From contig CM024766.1 in assembly GCA_014218235.1 (NCBI GenBank), positions 22,913,346 to 22,977,345 of the forward strand: a stretch of DNA of 64,000 nt, in the 5' to 3' direction. The notes below the pieces were generated by a model that saw only the letters and a list, made by a program, of their open reading frames with translations, had not been told where the DNA came from and did no database searches. Numbering within the stretch: position 1 is the stretch's first letter; every line of letters starts with the position of its first letter. Positions 55,181 to 64,000 of the stretch are shown in pieces. The position numbers and the translations under genes are program-made. This DNA is from Colocasia esculenta. Taxonomy: Eukaryota; Streptophyta; Magnoliopsida; Alismatales; Araceae.

Positions 55181-55800
55181 GATCTAAAGGTGAAGAGAAA
55201 GAGTGGATGGGGGAGATGCAGTTAGGAAAGGAAATATGGGAAGGGGGTTGAGGAAAGAGTACTAGATTGGCTACAAGAGCAATGGAAGGGGAGAGTTAAA
55301 AGAGGATGTGGATGGCACAAGAGAAGGGGTAGAGGAGGGCAGAAACTTAAAGGAGGGGTGACTAGGGGGAGAGGAGAAGGGAGGTAGAGGCAAGAGAGAA
55401 GAGAGAAGAAGGGAGGTAGAGGCACATGAGGGAGGAGGAGGGAGGGCAAAAAAGAGGAGTTCTAGGTAAGGGGGGGGGTGCAAATGGTGATGGCTTGAGG
55501 GAGGGGGGATGGGGGAGGGGAGTGCAGTAGAGGAGGAAGGGAGGAGGAGAGTCAAACAAGAGAGTTGGAGAGAGGGGAGAGGCTAGGGGGTGGTGGTGAA
55601 GGGGGAGGTGGGAGATGGAGAACCAGATGAGGTGGAAGTGGCGATGGATTGGTGGAGGCAAAGAAATGGAGAGGTCAAAAAACAAAGAAGGGGAAGAAAG
55701 AGCTGAGACGAGGAAGGAGGAAGAGTGGCAAGGGGAAGAAACAAAGGCAAATAGAGAAAGAAGAGTGAGGGGGGGAGGGGGGGGGGGGGGGAGGAGGGGA
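55180..55800 (+). repeat. Polypurine low-complexity tract with G-runs
   Basis: About 620 bp that is almost all A and G on the + strand, ending in a G-run near 55768-55800 (interrupted runs of 6, 4 and 12 or more G). Three overlapping Pro/Ser/Leu-rich - strand ORFs are products of this composition. Long mirror-like purine tracts can form triplex and G-quadruplex DNA. Confidence 0.85.
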
Positions 55801-57569
55801 GACCCCAGAGGAGGCTCCCTCCATCCAACAGATAGCCATTGAAGCAACGACAGGATCCTCTGAGGAGGTAGCCTCCATGTCACAACACCAATTTTAGCAA
55901 CGAAATTAATCGGAAATGTGACGAACAAGTAAGCATTCAAAAGCCATAAGCAAATGACTAATATCGACAGGGCTCACAATTCAATAATCAACTCTTTTAT
56001 TCATCATAAGTGATTATTACAATCTCCAATGTAAAAATAAGAATAGTTCTCTACTACTAGTCTCATCTTTCTCTCAAAGAAAGATAAAATTACAATGATT
56101 ATCAATCTCTCACTAACTAAATAATGACTCTCTATGGTGTATGTCATGCTCGGCACACAAGTCCCATCATCAAATGTATTCTTCCTCTTTACTACCTGAA
56201 AAAGGTTAAGAAGTTGGTGATGAGCAAACTAACCCAGTAGAATTTAGATCTCGATGTGCGGGCAATGATATAAGTGATTAACGCTTTCAAGCTTAAGTAG
56301 GCATGACTATAACATGCTAAATCATCAGCAAGATAAAATCGATGACAAAGTGCTAGCAGGATATCATGCAGTCAAGAACATGTCAAGATAGTAGAACTTA
56401 GAATGTCAACGTATGAGGTACTTTTCACGAGGCAAGTAAGTACTTCATTTTTAGTCAAGTAATAATAGGTACAAAGATAACTGGTATGGGTAATTGCCAT
56501 GCAGTGGGAGAGGATGGGCAGTAGTCGTTCAATAATAGAGTGATAGCAAGACAGTAGCAGTTCAATAACAGTCAAAACAGTGGCAGTACAATAATAGTGC
56601 AGTACGTTTGAACTAACAAACTAACAGTAACATTTTAATAGTAAGATGTCTAGCTAAATCATAACAGTCAGAACCAGTGCAAATGTTGACATCATCATTA
56701 GCCCCTATAGGTATTTTCGGGTGGCTTTCTGCCCCCAGGACTAGATTGGAGCCCCTTGGACACTCTTCGTGCCCTCAGCAGTATGCATTCAAGTCCAATA
56801 GAGTCGCAAGACCCATTTTAGAGCTAGATAGTACAGAACAGTACAAAATAGTAGGAGCCACAACAACTCAAAGGATCCCAAAATGATACTTTCAAGAGTT
56901 CAAGAATGTCACGTTAGGATGTCTGAGAACATTAGTACGATCATGTCAAGGGACAATGTTCACCAGAAGTCCAAGACTATCATATCAAGAGCGAGTTCAT
57001 GAGCATGTAACATGAACAGGATTGTCAAGAAGGTTCAAGACTATCAAGTCAATAACAATGGTTTGAAGTATCATAGATAGTGTCATGTGTATAATGATTT
57101 CAAGCATAACAAGTCAGGAGAACAAGATTTCATGATAGCAATGATCAAGAGAGAATTTCAGTAGCATAACAGTGCTTTTACATTATTTCTGTCTTTAAAT
57201 TAATAACTTGTTTTCATGTGTCATGGTTGATAGCTTCGAGAAAGTCAAGATGAGAGAGAGAGGTGCACATTAACATGGGGGAACTTCATGGTACAACCTG
57301 CTCGTCGGCCATGTGGGATTCCATGGTTAGAGGAGACTTACAGAGGCCTTGGTAAAGGGATCACTAGTTTGGCGGAAGGAATATCCGACAGAGAGTTCAC
57401 CACAAGCCAAGAAAGGGCTTTCCTATCGTGCAAGAGTGTGTGCACATGCCGCATGTGAGAATCGCTCAAGTGCATGTGTGAGTGTCTTATAGTCTGATTA
57501 GGGAAACTCCGGTTATGGCAAGTATCATGAGTGCTAAATAGGAAATAAAATCATACATGACCAATTTTT
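55801..57569. other. Unassigned repeat-like DNA
   Basis: About 1.8 kb with no credible gene. It has degenerate AACAGTAGCAGTTCAATAAC-like short repeats around 56530-56640. The block near 56700-56790 (GCCCCTATAGGTATTTTC ... GCCCTCAGCAGTATG) has the feel of a Ty3 LTR core, and TGTCACAACACC at 55877 could be an LTR start, but no matching end was found. Confidence 0.35.
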
Positions 57570-57800
57570 TGTTGTACTTTGTAGATTTTAATGATCACAA
57601 AAACACTAATTTTAACTCATATTTAGAAATTCACAAAAAACACTGAGTATAATTCATGCTGATGACCCAAATGTTTGATTTATTTATTTGATTTGAGGGT
57701 CTAATTTGTGCGTTAAGTGTGCAAGAATATAAGCCAGAAGTCAAAGTTGAACAGTGCGTAAGTTGAAGTTGAACAATGCACAAGTCGAAGTTGAAATGAG

Positions 57801-57816
57801 AATCGGTCGACCGATT
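57801..57816 (+). promoter_or_regulatory. Perfect 16-bp palindrome in U3 of F
   Basis: AATCGGTCGACCGATT equals its own reverse complement. A half-matching copy (GGTCGACCGATT) follows at about 57898. Lies about 190 bp upstream of the TATA box. The 3' LTR copy (about 63275-63290) has one arm changed from CG to CA. Confidence 0.7.
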
Positions 57817-57990
57817 TTGGGTTTTAAGACGACCAATTTTCCTAGTAACATTGGTACTAGGACAGTGAACAAATTGGACGACCGATTTGTGAATTTAGGT
57901 CGACCGATTTCGACATTTCTTGACACGGACTTCCCTAAAAAGAATCCTACGAAGGTTGAACTCTTTCCAAACTTTGAGGGATATTTTGGG

Positions 57991-58000
57991 ATTATAAATA
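57991..58000 (+). promoter_or_regulatory. TATA box in F 5' LTR
   Basis: ATTATAAATA; the same sequence occurs in the 3' LTR at about 63465-63474. Confidence 0.6.
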
Positions 58001-58825
58001 CAACATGTTCTCATGACTTGGAAGAGTTATCCACACACCCAAGATCTCATCTTGTGCCCTAGAGTTCAGAACAAGGTTTTCTTGCCCTGGAGAGATCTAC
58101 GTGAAGCCCTGAACTTCCAGAAGGTTGGAAAATGAGTTCTTATTATTCAGAAGACTTTCAAACGATCCAAGGAGCTGATATTCATTAGAAAGACGTAGGC
58201 TTGGGTGATCAGATCGTGGTTCATCTCCTGAAGAGTTCTACATTGAGGATCTTGCTTCTACAACAGCTCTCCATATTTCAGAGAAGGGGAATCTTTGTGC
58301 TTTCAGTTTTACTCTTTTCCCCACTGTCATATGCCTATTAGGGATGTCAATTTCGTACTAAACATCATCGTTGTGTGTGTCCTCGGTTGTAAGCACCTAG
58401 TTGGTGTGTAGTGCGTGCGGTGGATACATACTGGGTTATCTCGTCCCTGGAAACGAGGTGGGGTTTGTGTTGTCCCCGAAAACAACTGTGTGTGTGGTGA
58501 GGGGTTTACGCTTGTACTTGGAAATAAGTTAGTGGAAAATTCTTACAGGGGTATGGGGGAGTGGACGTAGGCTCACATAGAGGTGTGTTTGTTGAACCAC
58601 TATAATTCATGCATGCATGTGTGGTTTGATCCATATCTTCTAGCTCCGTTCTTCACACGTTAGGATAGTCGGTTTCATCTATATACTTGCTTTATTTCGC
58701 TGTGCATATCACATAATAGGTTTGATTAATTTAGTCTAATCTATATTGTGTAAAATAATTTTTATTGAGCGATAACCAATTCGCTCGTCCCCTCTTGGTT
58801 GTCCATCGCATCCTTGCACATCAAT

Positions 58826-58837
58826 TGGTATCAGAGC
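58826..58837 (+). promoter_or_regulatory. Primer-binding site, element F
   Basis: TGGTATCAGAGC, complementary to plant initiator Met tRNA, five bases after the LTR end. Confidence 0.9.
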
Positions 58838-60530
58838 TGAGCTCTTGATCTAAAGAGAGATCATGTTTGCGATGACCAATATGGGATTCATGCTTGAAGG
58901 TTTCTCTATCCAACGTCCATCGTTCTTTTATGGCAGCAATGACTCCGAATGGAAAAACCGTAAGCACATTTTTTTTAGGGCTCAAGATTATGAGATCTGA
59001 AAAGTTGTAAATACTGATCCATACACACTACTAGAAGATGAGGGAAACTGGATAGAGGATCATATTAAAAAAATCTAAGGTTAATTTTTGTGCCATGAAT
59101 ATAATGCAATGTGCTATACACCCTGACGAGTATTCCCGTGTTTCTATGTGCAGCTCAGCTAAATAAATGTGGGATAAACTGAAGTTAATTTATGAAGACA
59201 CTTCAGAGGTCAAGAAGACCAAAGCGAACATCCTGGTCCATGAATATGAGATGTTCAAGATGAGCCCGATGGAAACAATTTCTGACATGTTTGCGTGGCT
59301 CTCCAATATCACCAATGGACTGAAGGCACTTGGGAAGAACTACACGGACACAGAGATAGTCCGTAAAGTTCTAAGGTCCCTCCCGCCGGCATGGCACACC
59401 AAGGCCACAGTCATTGAAGACTCCAAGAACTTGTCAATCGTCATTATGGAGGAGTTGATTCGGAGTCTCATGACATATGAGATCAATCTGAAGTGGGAGG
59501 AGGCCGAGCAACCAATACCCCTTAAGCAAAAGAATCTGGCTCTCAAAGCCAAGAAATCAAAGACATATATTTCTGATGAAAACTCCTCAAGTGAAGATGA
59601 GAAGGAAGTGGCCAAGTTAGCTTGAAATTTCAGAAGGTTTCTGAAAAATAGGTCACAATATGTAAAACTTCCTATGGACTCCAAGGGCTAGCAGACAATC
59701 AGAATTGATATGCTATGAATGCCAAGGAATTGGACACATGAGATCAGAATGCCCAGTATTTCTGAAAAAGTAGAACAAATAGAAGGCAAAGAAGCCCAAA
59801 ACCATGGTTTCCACGTGGAGTGACTCCGATGAGTCAATCTCCGCAACAGAAAATGTCCAGGAAAAGAAGGACGTTGACTGTGGACTCATGGCTATTGAAG
59901 AAGAATCTCCTGAGATAACGTCTGATCACGAATCTTTTACCATTGAGGAGATGGAATCAATATATGCTGCTTTGCATGAAAAATATAGGAAAATCAGAAA
60001 AGAAAATAAGGGACTGAAAAATAAGTTTGAAACATTCTTGCATGGTGAAACAAATTGTATGTCTTTCCATGAACATAAAATGCAATGTGAAAAGCTTTAA
60101 AATCAAAATAAACTACTTCAAAGTAAAATAACATTGTATGAAGATGAAATTGAATGCATGGCTCATGACACTGGTAACTCTGAAAAATTCAAAATGTTTG
60201 AAGAGGAAAACATATCTTTGAAATCTGAAAATGAAAAACTAGAAAATCAAGTGTATGTGCTTGAGGAGAATGTTAAAAATTTTGAAAATTCTGTCAAGAA
60301 AATGAATGGAACAATAGATGATCTGAAATCAACTATTTCTAGACTCATAAAGGGAAAGCAAAAACTTGATGAACTCCTTAGTGTTAAGGTGAACACTATT
60401 AAACATGGTTTAGGCTATTCCTAAAAAAACATAAGAACAAATCTGTAGAGTTTAAAATGAAACATCCTTTGTTCATGCTTCTAATGCTCCTAGCACATCA
60501 CAGTCACATGCAAAGAAAACTGCTCATGTT

Positions 60531-61306
60531 TTTTTAGTCGAATACCTGAGAGGGAGGGTAGGAGAGCGCTCACCCCTTCAAGGAAGGGATGAGTTGTTCA
60601 CTCCACCACCACTCACCAACCAGGGGATTTTATTAAAATAAATTATGCAAGCATACAAAAGAGACTTAGGGCCGAATAGTAGGAAACCCCATCTTATCAA
60701 GACGATAGGGTCCCTTTACAGCAGGAGGAAGATCAGCCCAAGAGGTCCAAATAAAGCGAGGAACAGAAATAGTACAACCATAACCAGCAAGAGAGTCGAC
60801 AACTTGGTTGGCCTCCCTAAAGACATGAGAAATTGAGAAATGAAGACTCTGGCATCTATGAATAATATCCTGGACGGGAAAGGATATGCGCCAAGGGCAA
60901 GAATATTGCCCCTTCAAAACCTTGACCAACACCAAGGAATCAGATTCAATGTATAACTCGCTGACACCCCTGTGACTACACAAGGAAATACCATCCCTGA
61001 AGGCCAACGCCTTAGCTTCAAGACTAGAATGAACATTATAATATCTCGAAGCGAAAGCGAAGATGATATCACCAGCTCCATTTCTAAGAATTCCACCACC
61101 AGCCGCAGTGCTCGACCCAGCCTTGAATGCGCCATCAACATTCAACTTCAGTCTTCCAGAAGGAGGTGAAAGCCATTTGATAATTCTTGGGAGAGGCGGA
61201 TGTAGCACAAGAATAGAAATTCCCCAAGAATGTAATAAACGCCTGTGGGCTGGTGAAAGATCCATGTCCCGAAAAGGAAAGGCAGCAAGAGAATCACGTT
61301 AAAAAA
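60531..61306 (-). mobile_element. 5'-truncated L1-type LINE fragment
   Basis: On the - strand it ends in a short A-run (T-run 60529-60535 on +) after a 3' UTR that ends TATTCGACTA. TCATGTT at 60524-60530 and 61307-61313 is a likely 7-bp target duplication, though AT-rich context makes it uncertain. Only the 3' terminal part of ORF2 is present. The insertion sits in the linker between the coiled coil and the second knuckle of element F gag. Confidence 0.75.
60666..61298 (-). pseudogene. LINE ORF2 C-terminus with RNase H (RVT_3) domain
   Basis: Open on the - strand from 61298, where the fragment begins, to a stop at 60666-60668. KLNVDGAFKAG opens an RNase H fold, with an Asp at the first catalytic position. 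SSLEAKALAFRDGISL and LYIESDSLVLVKVLKG provide the Glu and second Asp, and ISHVFREANQVVDSLAGYG closes the domain with its Asp. Known: plant L1 elements acquired an archaeal-type RNase H at the end of ORF2. This copy is truncated but has no internal stop. Confidence 0.85.
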
Positions 61307-61651
61307 TCATGTTAAAAAATCAGTTCATGCTTAAGAAGACTGAGCAAATTAAGAAATATGTGCAAGCCAAACAACCAGAATGGTAAACACTCTATGAATG
61401 CTAAGAAGGATGCATAGTCAAATAATTTTTAGCATGTTAATTATCATGTTGTTCATAGACCACAACCCATAGAACACAATCCTAATGTCACATGTTATTT
61501 ATGTGGTGTACATGGTCATATGAATTACAGTTGTTCTTTAAAAAGAAACATGCAGAAAATGAACTTGGTGTGGATAATGAAGGATTTGTTGCCTTCCAAG
61601 ACTAAAACTATTGGACCCAAAACCATTTGGGTACCAAAGAAATCCACCTGA

Positions 61652-62964
61652 GATATGTGGTTGCTGATCTCTTGTGAACTTAAGAGTTCAAATATCAATT
61701 GGTATCAATGTGAATCTCAAGACACCTACACTGTTATGTGAGTATCATGTTCTTCTATTTTGAATTTTCAAGGTAATATATGAATACTCTTGTATGCTTT
61801 ATTGGTTACTCTTTTAGATTTTATCTATAGGCTGTGTTTTTATTTTCTTTCTATCAGAAAAATAAAAAACACAAAAAGAGGCTTAAGTCTAAGTGTCTTT
61901 TGCATGTATATCTCTTGTGTGCTTGCATGTAAAATATATGAAAAGACACTTCCTTGACTCTTTCTATGGCCTAATACTCCCTTGATATTTTATTGCATTC
62001 CCTTAAGACTTAGTGTACATTAATTCAGCCACTAAAGGGGAGATTTATGCATTTGGTGTGTGCATACATTAAGGGGGAGCCAAATAGTTATGTATTTAAC
62101 TTGTTTATCAAAATACATTTGAAATTGAAGCCAACACACTAATGCACATGACTATGATTAATGGATATCACTTTAATGATCAGTGGAAACTTTTCTTAAT
62201 ACTCGGGCGATGCTTACAATCCACCTAACTTGTAGTAACTCGTGAGGAAAAAGCTACATGTCCCAAGTTGCAAAGTGAAAAGAGGAATTAAGCTTAGTAA
62301 CCAGGTATTTCCACTGAAAAAGTGAGAAGCCTCACGTCAAACGACAATACTTTCCTCAAAATGAAATAAGAGAAAGAAAAAAAAGAATTACATCATTTGT
62401 TTCAGAACAAAAAAAAGGGGGCAGAGTGTTAGCTACTGAAAATCAAAGGTCTATCATGCATGGGTAAGATTGAGAGTATCCATTAGTGTTAATTAGAAAT
62501 TCTGCTTATCATCATGCATGATGCCTTTTAATCATGTCTCACACTTCATATCTAATAGAATTTAATTTTGATTGTGTTGAGAACTTGATTAAATACATGG
62601 ACTATTTAATGGCTATCTTTTAGAGCATGCACTACCATCATATCCTCCACAGTGACATTTTCACATATTCTGTACTTATGCCAAATGAACTTATTCCTAA
62701 TACCACCCCACTTTTTGATGCTGTCAAAAAAGGGGAGAGACTATTATGTAGATTTTAAATTTTGGTTTTGGGGGAGAGTTTGTGTCCAAAAGAAAAGTTG
62801 AGAGTTAGAGTCACAAGCATCACAAGCATCTTTGTGAGGGGGAGTAATATCTCTACATAAATGCATGAATGCATGCCAGTAAAAAAAAATAAACTATTTG
62901 CATCTATGTTATGTTTTATGTGAAAAATCTACAAGTGTTTTGCCATCATAAAAAAGCGGGAGAT
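61652..62964 (+). other. Element F region between gag and 3' LTR
   Basis: 1.3 kb, AT-rich, with no pol motif on either strand. Holds several purine runs such as AAAGGGGAGA (62034), TAAGGGGGAGCC (62070), AAAAAGGGGAGAG (62728) and GGGGGAGAG (62770), which look like duplicated polypurine tracts. The last, AAAAAAGCGGGAGAT (62950-62964), abuts the LTR and has one G-to-C change. Confidence 0.6.
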
Positions 62965-64000
62965 TGTTGTACTCTATAGATTTTAATGATTACAAAAACA
63001 CTAAGTTTAACTCATATTAAAAAATTCACAAAAAACACTGAGTATAATTCATACTGATGACCCAAATATTTGATTTATTTATATTTGATTTGAGGGTCTA
63101 ATTTGTGTGTTAAATGTGCTCCATATAAGCCAGAACTCGAAGTTGAATAGTGTGCAAGTTGCAGTTGAACAGTGCGCAAGTTGAAGTTGAACAATGCGTG
63201 AGTCGAAGTTAAACAATGCGCAAGTTGAAGTTGAATAGTGCATAAGTCGAAGTTGAATTTGAAGTTGGAATGAGAATCGGTCGACCAATTTTGGTTTTTA
63301 GGACAACCAATTTTCCCAATAACATTGGTACTGGGATAGTGAACAAATCGGATGACCAATTTGTGAATTTAGGTCGACCGATTCTGATGTTTCTTGACAC
63401 GAACTTTCCTAAAAAAAGTCCTACGAAGGTTGAACTCTTTCCAAACTAAGAGGGATCTTTTGGGATTATAAATACAACATGTTCTCATGATTTGGAAGAG
63501 TTCTCTACGCACCCAAGAGCCCATCTTGTGCCGTAGAGTTCAAATCATGGGTTTCTTGTGGAGAGATCTACGTAAAGCCCTGAACATCCAGAAGGTTGGA
63601 AGATGAGTTCTTATTGATCCAGAAGACTTTTAAACGATCCAAGGAGCTGATCTTCATCAGAAAGATGTAAGCTTGGGTGATCAGATCGTGGTTCGGCTCC
63701 TGGAGAGTTCTACATCAACGATCTTGCTTCTACAATGGCTCTCCATATTTTAGACAGGGGGAATCTTCGTGCTTTCAGTTTTACTCCTTTCCCCACTATC
63801 ATATGCCTATTGGGACTTATCAATTTCGTACTGAACATCATCGTGTGTGTGTGTGTGCTCAATTTGTGAGTGCCTAGTTGGTGTGTAGTGCGTGCGGCGC
63901 ATACATACCAAGTTATCTTGTCCCCGAAAACGAGGTGGGGTTTGTGTTGTCCCCGGAAAAAATCGTGTGTGTGGTGAGGGGTTTACGCTTGTACTTGGAA
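62965..64000 (+). repeat. 3' LTR of element F, cut by window end
   Basis: Opens TGTTGTACTCTATAG and follows the 5' LTR to about its base 960. The AAGTTGAACAATGC-type repeat is longer here (about seven units at 63130-63270, about three in the 5' LTR). About 300 bp should lie beyond the window. Confidence 0.85.

Larger units (their letters stand above)
57570..58820 (+). repeat. 5' LTR of element F (1251 bp)
   Basis: Opens TGTTGTACTTTG, closes CTTGCACA, followed by TCAAT and the primer site. Contains a short AAGTTGAACAATGC repeat (57738-57800), a perfect 16-bp palindrome at 57801 and a TATA box at 57991. TTTTT precedes it; the matching right flank is outside the window. Confidence 0.85.
58863..61651 (+). 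pseudogene. Element F gag, interrupted by a LINE
   Basis: Starts at ATG 58863 (MFAMTNMGFMLEGFSIQRPS), with an early TGG-to-TGA stop near 58998. The UBN2-type core is open from 59167 to 59625 (FAWLSNITNGLKALG, VRKVLRSLPPAWHTKATVIE). CCHC knuckle CYECQGIGHMRSEC near 59710. Acidic segment 59804-60100, coiled coil 60134-60424 ending NTIKHGLGYS, then the LINE (60531-61306), then a second knuckle CYLCGVHGHMNYSC near 61496-61537 and a final GPKTIWVPKKST with stop at 61649-61651. Same plan as gag of A, D and E; residue identity is highest with A and B. Confidence 0.8.
57570..64000 (+). mobile_element. Ty1/copia-like element F, gag-only (non-autonomous), runs off window
   Basis: 5' LTR 57570-58820, primer site 58826, gag to 61651, about 1.3 kb of non-coding DNA, a mutated polypurine tract, and 3' LTR from 62965 to the window end. 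No protease, integrase, RT or RNase H motif appears between gag and the 3' LTR. A 5'-truncated LINE interrupts gag. This matches terminal-repeat elements that keep only gag (TR-GAG type). Confidence 0.8.

Noticed and set aside
55222..55940. Pro/Ser/Leu-rich - strand ORFs up to 192 residues
   Set aside because: Direct result of the polypurine tract; three frames are open at once and no domain is seen.

Overview
This window is plant nuclear DNA, almost certainly from a flowering plant with a repeat-rich genome. It consists of nested and broken LTR retrotransposons, with one satellite-like tandem array, one 5'-truncated LINE and a few unassigned stretches. I found no intact cellular gene, tRNA gene or rRNA gene. 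The plant assignment rests on Tat-lineage Ty3 elements with two RNase H domains, a Tekay/Del chromovirus, several SIRE/Maximus-like Ty1/copia elements with initiator-Met primer sites, a plant-mobile-domain (PMD) gene, and a LINE with a plant-type RNase H domain. The species cannot be told from this sequence.

Layout. (1) 1-15115, + strand: a Tat-type Ty3 element whose 5' end lies outside the window. It carries gag-protease with three C-H-H-C knuckle modules, a pol with an internal RT deletion, a second RNase H and an integrase. A 6.7-kb 3' region follows, with 52-bp repeats, two copies of a three-hairpin RNA-like module, and an antisense multi-exon PMD gene. The 3' LTR ends in a palindromic minisatellite at a 100-N gap (15116-15215). 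(2) 15216-21482, - strand: copia element A nested in a sister copy B. (3) 21483-22529: LTR fragments. (4) 22530-27585, - strand: a Tekay/Del chromovirus with a 2.8-kb LTR, truncated inside RT. (5) 27586-41263, + strand: a 13.7-kb SIRE-like element D with degenerate gag-pol, a 4-kb post-pol extra coding region and LTRs full of AACGATT arrays. (6) 41264-47271, - strand: a related element E that lacks its 3' half. (7) 47272-49085: a non-repetitive-looking island. (8) 49086-54200: a roughly 164-bp tandem array split by a solo Tekay-type LTR with a perfect 5-bp target duplication. (9) 54201-57569: a 14-bp minisatellite, unassigned DNA, and a 620-bp polypurine tract with G-runs. (10) 57570-64000, + strand: copia element F, which has gag but no pol and has been hit by a 5'-truncated LINE. 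Its 3' LTR runs off the window.

How the parts fit. Nesting gives a relative order: A is younger than B; the Tekay element is younger than the copia LTR fragment it sits in; the solo LTR is younger than the 164-bp array; the LINE is younger than F. Element D has no target duplication, its LTRs carry different array types, and its two flanks belong to two different truncated elements. One recombination between two D-family copies, or a misassembly, would explain all of this.

Most worth a second look: the covarying GNRA-loop triple hairpins at 8439-8572 and 9087-9218, the antisense PMD gene with phase-consistent introns, and the palindromic or high-order motif arrays near the promoters of several unrelated LTR families.
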